Part shown: one piece after another, positions 26,701 to 32,884 of the stretch | Position numbering within the stretch: position 1 is the first letter of the stretch | How the letters are laid out: each line of letters begins with the position of its first letter | Assembly: GCA_044224905.1 (NCBI GenBank) | Contig: JBGAJN010000001.1 | Coordinates: 1,984,001-2,048,000 of the forward strand | Direction: 5' to 3' | DNA from: JBGAJN01 sp044224905 | Lineage (GTDB): Bacteria > Verrucomicrobiota > Verrucomicrobiia > Limisphaerales > JBGAJN01 | Length of the DNA: 64,000 nucleotides | Notes under the pieces: generated by a model | Seen by the model: only the letters and a program-made list of their open reading frames with translations | The model's database searches: none | What the model was told of the DNA's origin: nothing | Translations under genes and position numbers: made by a program

Positions 26701-27565
26701 AGGAGTCCACGATCGCCGCGAGCAACGCCGCTTCTTTTTCCGCGAGCTTCCGTTGCGTGATGTCCCGCAGGATGACCGTGTAAATCTTTTCGCCGGCCAC
26801 GGCGATCTGGGAAATGGACGCCTCGATCGGGAACTCCACGCCGTCGGCGCGCAATCCGCTCAACTCCCCGAGCGAGCGCATCGTTCGCGAGGTCACGCCG
26901 GTCTTGCCAAAGTCCTCCACGTGCCGGGCATGTTGCTGGCGGTAATGGGGCGGGATGAAGCGGTCCAGCGATTTCCCCAGTGCCTCCGCGGCGGGGCAGC
27001 GGAACAGTTTTTCCGCCGCGGTGTTGAACAACACGATCTTCTGGCTGCGGTCCACGCTGATGATCGCATCCATCGCCGAGCTGACGATTCCCGCCATGCG
27101 CGCTTCGCTTTGCTGGACGGCTTCGTGGCTCTGCGCCAGTTCCGCGGTGCGTTGGCGCACGTTCACCTCGAGTTCGTCATTCGCCCGTTTGACGGCGGTG
27201 GCGTGCGCTTCCGCCCGCACCCGCGCGGCGTGCATCGATCCGCCGAGAAACGCGATGCCCAACCCCGTCGACACGAATAGAACGAGTCCTACCACGTCCG
27301 TGGGAGTCTCGACGAGGAAACTGCCGAGGGGCGGCAGAAAGAAGTAGGCGGCGGAAAGCGTGCCCAGCACGACGGCAACCAGCGCCGGGCCGAAGCCGGC
27401 CAGCCATGCCGTAGTCAGAATCGCGAGAAACAGCAGGGGAAACGGAAATTGATTTCCCAGCAGCGGCGCGAGCAACAGTCGGGCGGCCACGGCTATGCCG
27501 ATCGTCGCCACGGCGCAGACGTAGCGGAGCAGGGGGGCGTTGCGAATGGTCCTTAGCGGTCGCAT
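23720..27565 (-). CDS. Giant sensor kinase with seven PAS domains
   Basis: A 1281-aa protein. Residues 1-110 hold four hydrophobic helices of DUF4118/KdpD type, then a coiled coil (near 115-150). Seven consecutive PAS/PAC units follow to about residue 1030, each ending in a DITxRKxAE-type linker. HisKA has the phospho-histidine in YSVSHDLRAPLRHL, and a HATPase_c domain ends the protein (NAVKFTRGR, DNGAGFDM, GTGIGLANVRRI). The kinase core is of the phytochrome-related class. ATG 27565 starts the membrane part, and an upstream TTG-type extension was rejected. It overlaps the Rcp1-type regulator by 8 bases. The ligand of each PAS domain cannot be told. Confidence 0.92.
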   Translation of the reverse strand: MRPLRTIRNAPLLRYVCAVATIGIAVAARLLLAPLLGNQFPFPLLFLAILTTAWLAGFGPALVAVVLGTLSAAYFFLPPLGSFLVETPTDVVGLVLFVSTGLGIAFLGGSMHAARVRAEAHATAVKRANDELEVNVRQRTAELAQSHEAVQQSEARMAGIVSSAMDAIISVDRSQKIVLFNTAAEKLFRCPAAEALGKSLDRFIPPHYRQQHARHVEDFGKTGVTSRTMRSLGELSGLRADGVEFPIEASISQIAVAGEKIYTVILRDITQRKLAEKEAALLAAIVDSSFDAIIGKDLNSTVTSWNAGAERTFGYTANEMIGRSITVLIPPDRQSDEVNILSRIKRGESVQHFETVRVKKDGGLIDVSVTVSPIKDSNGTIIGASKVARDITESKRSEMALRDSETRLRLVLQAAQIGHWEIDPVTRAARCSDRNYRIFGYEEPFPEWGVHKFFSHLHPEDRERVKSIVQNGLANQQDWQFEARIIRVDQAVRWISIQARFFQNIGGHPLRVLGVCVDLTERKAAEEARLASESRYRTLFEYAPDGIIIADKKSFYLDANTSICRMLGYTREEFIGMHASSIVAPAELPHVGSAVRILSEQDDYKREWQLRRKDGSVFPAEVIATMMPDGNLMGMIRDITERRNAERALHEKEMRLHAVDRRLAEIVHGMTEACFALDTEWRFTFVNDRGETLLRRTREQMLGKTMWEIFGKLIGTPMEANYRRAMTERVPVAFEVFSPIAERWLDIRLFPTAEGIAAFLLDIHARKLGEVALHATQTRLNSALSAGSIGTWSWDIVNDCLVADEFTARAFSIDPAAATQGLPAAAYLQAVAEEDQPAVSENLAKAIKTCGSYDIEYRVRQRNGQFIWLQARGRVEGDALGNGVNFHGAVMDITARKQAEAALQESEDRFRTMANSMSQLAWIARPDGFIFWYNQRWYEYTGTTPAAMEGWGWQSVHDPVVLPKVMENWKAAIASGEPFSMEFPLRGADGKFRTFLTRGQPLKDSTGKVMQWFGTNTDVEALKQAEETVRHLNTELEQRVIDRTAQLEAANKELEAFSYSVSHDLRAPLRHLTGFSQLLSKSANSHLDEKSAHYVDVIQNSAARMGQLIDDLLDFSRMGRVEMRAQRIEMGPFVRTIMTDLRGDTAGREIVWKIGELGAAYADTAMLRQVWINLMSNAVKFTRGRTPATIEIGREPTADDQAIFFIRDNGAGFDMQFVEKLCGVFQRLHRQDEFEGTGIGLANVRRIIHRHGGKIWAEGAIDKGATFHFSLPNQQTTPSHA

Positions 27566-28105
27566 GCCGGATACGGTGGAAGTTTCGCCATGGTCCGCCT
27601 GGCCCCATGAACGCCCACGACATGGTGGGTGAGCGTTTCTATGTCTTCGGTAATCCTTTGGTGAGCTCTCCTCATCGCTTCCAAATAGCAAGAGGACACC
27701 ATCACCCTCTCGCCAGCCGTTGCCCTCCTTCGATCGGCAATTGCCTCAAATCCGAAATCGGAACGCCGCGGGTCACCCGCCATGACGACGGGCAACGGGC
27801 ATTCCGTTCCGTGCGAGTGAGACCCTCCATCCGATTCCCCTGTGCGCCTCCCGGCGTTTTCACCGCCAACGGCGGTGCAAAGATCCACCCCGTCAGGCGG
27901 ACGCGCTTGGTTCGGCGCAAACTCCCGGACCCGCGACCCGCTCGCATCACGCTCGCGCGTCGGGGCACGGGAAATCAGCAGGTCCGGGGGCGGTGTGGCG
28001 CAAACGAAGACGATCGAAGTCGCTGAAGAAAACGATCCTCCACAGGTCATCAAACGCTTGATGAAGCTGGTGGTGGTTCGCGTTTCCGAACGCTCGATCA
28101 TGAAA
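27566..28105. other. 540-base gap inside the signalling block
   Basis: This gap separates the seven-PAS kinase from the XRE-receiver gene, both on the minus strand. A minus frame stays open from 28101 to 27553 (182 codons) and its ATG lies 4 bases after the XRE-receiver stop. However, its product is Arg/Pro/Gly-rich, lacks any fold-like pattern and overlaps the kinase start. I do not call it a gene. No terminator with a clear T-tract was seen. Confidence 0.4.
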
Positions 28106-28789
28106 TCATGGGCTCGGTGGGGCGACCATCGCCCAATTGAAATTGAGCTGGGCCGTAATCCGGCTGAAGTTTTGAAAGTCGAGCGGCTTTACTATATAGG
28201 TCGTCGCGCCGAGCTGCTTGGCGTCCACGAAATCCCGCGCCGCCTGCGAGATGGTCAGTACGACCACGGGAATGTTCCGCGTCCGCTCGTCACTCTTGAT
28301 CCGGCGCAAGACTTCGAGCCCGCTGATCTTCGGGATCTGCAGGTCCAGCAGGATGAGCGCGGGCAGGGCACCCTTGGCCACTGTCGGTGCCAGTAAATAA
28401 TCCACCGCAGCCGCGCCATCACGCGCGATGTCGATGGGGTTGGTCACGCCGGCGCGTTTGAACGCCGCGAGGGCGAGTTCCGCGTCGCCGGGATCATCTT
28501 CCACCATGAGAATGCGCGCGCCACTGCCATTGCCGGTCGATTGCGTCGCTCCGCCGGTCGGAGTCGCCTCCACCATCATCGCGAAGAGACTGGGCAGGTC
28601 CGTCTGGAGCGCGGTGGCGAGCTTATCAATACTTTCCAGCGACACATTGCGCGCTCCGCGTTCGATGTCGGAGACGTAAGTGCGATGAAGATCGGCGCGT
28701 TCCGCCAACTCCTCCTGTGAGAGGTTGTGCTTTTTGCGCAAGGCGCGCACTGCAATTCCAAATCGGCCGAGGACATTGTCGAGTCCCAT
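28106..28789 (-). CDS. XRE-type HTH fused to an Rcp1-like receiver domain
   Basis: A 227-aa protein. Residues 7-65 are a Cro/C1-type helix-turn-helix (LRKKHNLSQEELAERADL, then YVSDIERGARNVS). After a Thr/Gly-rich linker (75-90), residues 91-220 form a receiver with EDD at 97-99, phospho-acceptor Asp149 (LILLDLQIPK), a Thr in VVLTIS and Lys in YIVKPLDF, closest in style to Rcp1 regulators. DNA binding therefore precedes the receiver, the reverse of ordinary regulators. ATG 28789 is chosen because it sits just before the HTH, and a start at 28834 would add a basic tail. It is the first gene of the block on this strand and may control it. Confidence 0.9.
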   Translation of the reverse strand: MGLDNVLGRFGIAVRALRKKHNLSQEELAERADLHRTYVSDIERGARNVSLESIDKLATALQTDLPSLFAMMVEATPTGGATQSTGNGSGARILMVEDDPGDAELALAAFKRAGVTNPIDIARDGAAAVDYLLAPTVAKGALPALILLDLQIPKISGLEVLRRIKSDERTRNIPVVVLTISQAARDFVDAKQLGATTYIVKPLDFQNFSRITAQLNFNWAMVAPPSP

Positions 28790-29367
28790 AGTTTTATTCT
28801 TTTTCAGTAAACGCTGCGGTTTCACCTTCCGCATCGTTGAGTTTTTAACATAACAACGAGGGCAACAGACTATGAGTGACGAACCGTCCCATTGAACTTT
28901 CTGCCATCAGATAAACTCAATGAGCGTGAATCGGTCTCGCCCTTCGTCTGCACTTTCATCTAGAACTACTCTCGGCAGATTAACCTTTCATTAATGGAAC
29001 ATTAATTGGTTCGGCGTCTGCGTCTAAGTAGTCCTTTGGAGTAGGCTCGATGATGCAAGGCGGTTCGACAATAGGGGGAAAGACCCGAAATAATATCAGG
29101 TAAACACCTTAGCTATTTGTCCTGTGGGCCGTGACAACGGTTCGTTTAAGCGGGCATTTGGGTTCCCGGGAGGGCGGCGATTTCGTGCCTCCCTGGCCAT
29201 CGCCACCCATCCCGTGACCACCCTCCACGTGGTAAGGGAAGGGAACCGCTAAACTCAGCATTCAGCAGATGGGAGGTGAGAGATGGGAGACGGGAGATGG
29301 GAGATGGGAGCCCATTTGCTGAATCCCGAATCCTAAATCCCGAATCCTTGATCCCGAATCCTTGATC
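28790..29367. other. 578-base non-coding interval
   Basis: No coding frame is convincing here. The part next to 28790 should hold the promoter of the XRE-receiver gene. An AT-rich stretch near 28979-29010 has two CATTAAT copies 9 bases apart. The far end (from 29264) holds the short-unit repeats listed separately. The middle, near 29040-29160, has no recognised RNA motif. Confidence 0.4.
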
Positions 29368-29369
29368 CT
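29264..29369. repeat. Two back-to-back degenerate short tandem repeats
   Basis: GATGGGA-type units (7-8 bases, about six copies) occupy 29268-29310. Units of the kind ATCCCGAATCCTTG (13-14 bases, about four copies) occupy 29322-29369 and run into the stop of the collagen-like gene. The ends 29264-29273 (AGCAGATGGG) and 29311-29320 (CCCATTTGCT) are complementary except for one base, so the GA-rich block could form the loop of a hairpin downstream of that gene. Confidence 0.7.
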
Positions 29370-29961
29370 ATCTCAGCGAAGCCTGCCTCCAGCTCTCCAC
29401 GTAATCCGCGAACGCTTGCATCTCCGATTGCGTCGGCGGGTTGCTGAACGTGCCGGTAAACGCTTCGATCACGCCGTTGATGTTCCGCGCCGTGCCGTCG
29501 ATCGCGTCATTCAATTGCGCCGCGCTCACCTCGCCCGGCGGGCCTTGATCCCCTTGCGCGCCGGTCTGGCCCGGATCCCCCGGATCCCCTTTGGGACCTT
29601 GCGGCCCGCCTGGATCGCCGGGATCACCCTTGTCACCTTTCTCACCCTGTGGCCCTGGCGGACCCTGCGGGCCGGTGTCGCCGTCCGCGCCATCGGCGCC
29701 GTCGTGACCGCGCGGGAGGCCGAACGTGAAATGCACATCGAGCCCGTCATACGTCACCGTCACCGTGGCGCCGCTGTCTGGGCCCAACGTGTTCACGCCG
29801 TCCACCACCGCATTGGCGAACGGCGGCCCCGGATCACCCGGCGGACCCTGCGGGCCGGCGGGAACGCCGTCGATCAAGGCCTTAAGACTGTTGAACTGTT
29901 CGCGCATCGGCCCTGACTCCAGGGGCGCACCGAACGGAGGATAATTGGAATCGAAACTCAT
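29368..29961 (-). CDS. Collagen-like triple-helix repeat protein
   Basis: A 197-aa protein. Residues 36-47 hold four Gly-X-Y triplets (GPQGPPGDPGPP). A beta-rich insert follows (VTVTYDGLDVHFTFGLPRG). A second collagen block of about 20 triplets at 85-145, rich in GDP, GPQ and GPP, is interrupted once by an extra Gly. The C-terminal 50 residues are helical. No signal peptide is visible, so either it uses a non-classical route or it belongs to a particle such as a phage-derived tail fibre, where collagen-like shafts are common. It is downstream of the fibronectin-III gene on the same strand, and degenerate repeats lie on both sides. Confidence 0.8.
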   Translation of the reverse strand: MSFDSNYPPFGAPLESGPMREQFNSLKALIDGVPAGPQGPPGDPGPPFANAVVDGVNTLGPDSGATVTVTYDGLDVHFTFGLPRGHDGADGADGDTGPQGPPGPQGEKGDKGDPGDPGGPQGPKGDPGDPGQTGAQGDQGPPGEVSAAQLNDAIDGTARNINGVIEAFTGTFSNPPTQSEMQAFADYVESWRQASLR

Positions 29962-30021
29962 GGAGGTAAAAAGTTGAGGGCAGTTTGAGTTGAGCGTGGA
30001 GCGGCGGGAATCCGAGGGGAA

Positions 30022-30097
30022 ATCAGAATCCAGAAGTCAGAATTCAGTATTCAGAATCCAGGATCTAGAATCTAGGATCTAGGATCTAGAAGTCAGA
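30022..30097. repeat. Degenerate short tandem repeat (CAGAATC / GGATCTA units)
   Basis: Units such as TCAGAATCCAG, TCAGAATTCAG and GGATCTA recur at 7-11-base spacing for about 76 bases between the fibronectin-III and collagen-like genes. The wording resembles the repeat at 29322-29369 (AATCC cores), so the two tracts may share an origin. No reading frame is implied. Confidence 0.6.
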
Positions 30098-30253
30098 CGT
30101 CCGAACTGGAAACCCGAAACTCCAACCGCCCACCGGCCCGGTCCCCTCGCGAACCCTCTCAGCGAATGGCGCACCTGGGATGCGCGCTGATCTTCCCCAC
30201 GTCATCCTCCCGAAAGGGCTCGCGAGGAGACCGGGCCGGCAGGCGTGATGGTT

Positions 30254-30979
30254 TTAGGGCGCCATGCGGCAGGTCACGTCGCTCCACGGGCTCACGCCCG
30301 CCGCGCCGTTGGCCGCCACCCGGAACCAATGTTTCTTGCCGCTCTCCAGTCCGCTCATCACGAACCGCGTGCGCGTGGGCGTGCCCACCTGGATCCAATC
30401 CGTGTCGCTCACCGGATCCGCGTGCATCTGGACAAAATACGTCCGCGCACCGCGCACCCGCTTCCACACGATCACGATGTCGCCCTCGGCCTCGCCCATT
30501 TCCGCCAACACGCTCAAGGGCGCGGGCAGGGGACCCAGCGGCACACTCGGCTGACGCGTGGTGAAACCCGCGCTCGGAATGACCGCCGGATTCGTCTTTG
30601 CCAGCGTGTCCACGTACTTCGCCTCTTCGGCGATGGCGGCATCCAGTTCGTCAATCGCCGCATTGCGCTCGAGCAAGGCCGACGCGCAGGCGCCTTGCGC
30701 CACGTCATACGCGCTGATCTTGGCCGTGGCCGTATCCACGAGCGCTTGCAGCGCGGCCATCGTGGGGTTGGGACTCGGAACCAGCGCATTACCGGTGATC
30801 GCATCGACGATGCTCTGCCCGTACTGCACGTGCTCCATGGGAATCAAGGAACGTAGGTTCAATGATATTTGCATGTTGTGTGCTTTCTCTTTGGGCAGCC
30901 CCGGAACCACCTGATCGAAGAACACAACGGGCACGCGATCGAATCGCTGGCCGGTTACATCATACGCATTGGTATTCAT
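30254..30979 (-). CDS. Fibronectin type III domain protein
   Basis: A 241-aa protein. The N-terminal 60 residues are unassigned, and residues about 75-130 form an Ala/Glu-rich helical stretch (LLERNAAIDELDAAIAEEAKYVDTL). The C-terminal 90 residues have a fibronectin type III pattern (IVIVWKRVRGARTYFVQMHAD, then SGLESGKKHWFRVAANGAAGVSPWSD). No signal peptide is seen. ATG 30979 is chosen, and the GAGGTGAGG upstream lies rather far (about 17 bases) for a ribosome-binding site. It pairs with the collagen-like gene downstream, which suggests a surface or particle-associated role. Confidence 0.7.
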   Translation of the reverse strand: MNTNAYDVTGQRFDRVPVVFFDQVVPGLPKEKAHNMQISLNLRSLIPMEHVQYGQSIVDAITGNALVPSPNPTMAALQALVDTATAKISAYDVAQGACASALLERNAAIDELDAAIAEEAKYVDTLAKTNPAVIPSAGFTTRQPSVPLGPLPAPLSVLAEMGEAEGDIVIVWKRVRGARTYFVQMHADPVSDTDWIQVGTPTRTRFVMSGLESGKKHWFRVAANGAAGVSPWSDVTCRMAP

Positions 30980-31328
30980 GAGCTGCTTGTTGTTTACCTC
31001 ACCTCGCTGCCGGCGGCACCATACCGCGGGCGGCTTGGCGAACTGGAATGCAGACAGCCTAACCCATGCCAACGTCCGTCAGGACCCTCACACCCCGCAC
31101 AGCCGTCCGAACCATCCGCGCTGGCCGCGTCCGCTCCAAATAATTGGGGAATAAAAAGTTAACGCATCCCCTACGGACCGTTAAGCGGCTGGGAAAAATA
31201 ATGCGACCCCGGATGAATTGGGGATTAGCCCCCAGCGCCGACGCGGCAAAAGGGAATGGGCACACCGCCACCCGTTAGGCAAAAGCTTCCGGCCGGCGGC
31301 AAAAACTGCCACGTGTCATTACGGAAAA

Positions 31329-31580
31329 GCAATTGCCTCACGGCAAAAGGCAATTGCCAAACGACAAAAGCAGATTGCAAATCGTAAAAAGCAAATTGCC
31401 TGACGACGAAAGGCAATTGCAAATCGTCAAAAGCAGATGGCTTCACGGCAAAAAGCAATTGCCGGACGCCAAATGCCAACGGCCTCACGCCGAAAGGCGA
31501 TTGCCGGCCTACGTCAGCGGATTGCGAACCGTAAAAAGACGATTGCCCAGCGAGATTCGGCAATCGGTTTGAGGGAGAAT
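31329..31580. repeat. 21-bp tandem repeat array, 12 degenerate units
   Basis: Twelve units of exactly 21 bases can be laid end to end from 31329. The first ten are clear and the last two are decayed. The consensus is roughly RCAATTGCC-nn-ACGnCAAAAG, with the GCAATTGC core itself palindromic. In phase 0 on the plus strand the units encode heptads (AIASRQK, AIAKRQK, QIANRKK) but a TGA stop falls in unit 4 (near 31401). On the minus strand they encode heptads such as LPFAVRQ without a stop. The variation lies in the two bases after GCC and the base after ACG. Confidence 0.85.
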
Positions 31581-31830
31581 GCGTTTGCTTGCCCGCTAAA
31601 TACGTACGGGATTCCCGAGGATGCATTGGCATTGCACGGATTTGCGGAGACTCTGACGAAAGGATTGACGAACGTCGCACGGCGATGCCTTGTTGCTGTC
31701 GGGTTTTTCCACGGAGGCGGGGAGATGCTGGCGGAAGAGGAAGAGGCGAACTTGGAGTGGCGGTCCGTGACGGATGGTCTTTCAGAGTGCCCACGCATCG
31801 GCTGCAATGGCTGCGCGAAATTGCCGAAAA

Positions 31831-31873
31831 ACAGTTGCCTCACCGCAAACGTAAATTGTCTGACGAAGCGAAG
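31831..31873. repeat. Two outlying diverged copies of the 21-bp unit
   Basis: ACAGTTGCCTCACCGCAAACG (31831-31851, one base over one unit written here as positions) and the following 22 bases to 31873 match the array consensus at the TTGCC, CAC/GAC and GCAAA/GCGAAG positions. They lie 250 bases beyond the array and suggest it once extended further, or that the array was copied from here. Confidence 0.5.
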
Positions 31874-32028
31874 CAATCGGTCAACATGCAAAAGCTTATG
31901 CCGCAAGAAGGAATGTGGACGCTCCTTTGACGAATTGCCGCTGAGGCACGTTAGAAACGAGATGTCTTCAAATATAACCAGATGTAAATTCAAAGAATGC
32001 ACGGCGCGAAAATTCAAGTTCGCGTCGA

Positions 32029-32793
32029 ATGGGGAAAAGGATTTGCCAATCTCGACGCGATCTGAAACATTCAAGAAAATCTAAAGAGAATGCTCACGCA
32101 AAGTTTATGCGACGAGATTTGATCAACCCTTTGCTCAAAGCCGCAGTGAGGCGTGGAAAAGCGGAAATCGAGGAAAAATTCGCCGCTAATGATGCAAGAT
32201 TCTTCCGCTTGATATTAAAGCGATTTGACCATGCGATGGAGCTTGGCCGAGTAAAGAAACGCTTGCATGAAAATATTCGCAACACGCAACGTGAATCGGA
32301 GGTTTTAAATCATGTTGCGTCTATTCAATGTAGCTTTTTGACCAAAGAACTAAGGGTTTTAATTTATCGTGATGTAATGACAGCGGCTCGCAAATTGGAA
32401 TCCATAATTGACACCCCACGCTTGGAACAAAAGGTGGCGCGCCAAAGCAGGCATGTCCTTTTGCGGATGAAATTTCAACATCGCAAGAGGATTGATGAAC
32501 TCGACCGCGAGATTATCCGAACATTAGATAAGCGCTCGCGACTACTTATAAAGTTACGATCAAGTGATGCCTCGATGGATCAGGATTTGCACGCGGAGAA
32601 GACTCGGGAAAGAATCCGTGCGCTACAAGCGAGCAGCGAAATTCACCAATGGATATGGCAAGTTTTGTCCCATCTGCTTGGGCGACAAACTACATTTGTA
32701 GCGACTCCAATAAAAATCCGCCAAGCTGCACCTTTACGGGCAAGTGTGAAAATTAAGGTTGCGAAACACCAAGGAAAAGAACTGATGCGCTGA
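32029..32793 (+). CDS. Basic, all-helical hypothetical protein of the AT-rich island
   Basis: A 254-aa, Lys/Arg-rich, helical protein (KRFDHAMELGRVKKRLHENIRN, split by short turns). No family is recognised. It has no signal peptide, membrane segment or cysteine motif. The middle (about 100-200) looks like a long coiled-coil pair (MKFQHRKRIDELDREIIRTL). The start is uncertain: ATG 32029 gives the longest frame, ATG 32107 (MRRDLINPLLKAAV) is also plausible, and neither has a good ribosome-binding site. Codon choice is AT-rich, unlike neighbours outside the island. It precedes the sensor kinase by 91 bases on the same strand. Confidence 0.6.
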   Translation: MGKRICQSRRDLKHSRKSKENAHAKFMRRDLINPLLKAAVRRGKAEIEEKFAANDARFFRLILKRFDHAMELGRVKKRLHENIRNTQRESEVLNHVASIQCSFLTKELRVLIYRDVMTAARKLESIIDTPRLEQKVARQSRHVLLRMKFQHRKRIDELDREIIRTLDKRSRLLIKLRSSDASMDQDLHAEKTRERIRALQASSEIHQWIWQVLSHLLGRQTTFVATPIKIRQAAPLRASVKIKVAKHQGKELMR

Positions 32794-32884
32794 AACGAGG
32801 GATGTAAAGTACGCAGCCGTCTCCATTTGGTGAGGCAGCGACGTAATGCAGATGTGTAACGTGGAACTCAATAAATTATAGCCA

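Larger units (their letters stand above)
30980..32028. other. 1.05-kb interval with repeat array, no confident gene
   Basis: Base composition shifts from GC-rich to AT-richer along this stretch. It contains the 21-bp repeat array (31329-31580) and two diverged copies near 31831. Frames of 80-215 codons stay open on both strands over the array only because the 21-bp unit contains no stop in those phases. Their products are heptad echoes such as AIASRQK (plus) or LPFAVRQ (minus). A plus frame at 31589-31930 ends in a charged helical segment (EIAEKQLPHRKRKLSDEAKQ) and could be a gene remnant. Confidence 0.5.

Noticed and set aside
27553..28101. 182-codon minus frame starting 4 bases after the XRE-receiver stop
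   Set aside because: Composition is Arg/Pro/Gly-rich with no fold-like periodicity, and it overlaps the kinase start. Position alone is not enough.
28979..29160. AT-rich and structured-looking stretch considered as a riboswitch
   Set aside because: No match to the conserved cores of cyclic-di-GMP, cobalamin or other known classes that I can recognise by eye.
31225..31794. 189-codon minus frame over the 21-bp repeat array
   Set aside because: Its openness follows from the 21-base period. The product is only repeated LPFAVRQ-like heptads with no signal or start logic.
31437..32084. 215-codon plus frame crossing the repeats toward the island
   Set aside because: Cys- and Arg-rich product with no pattern after the repeat portion, no ribosome-binding site, and overlap with the next gene.
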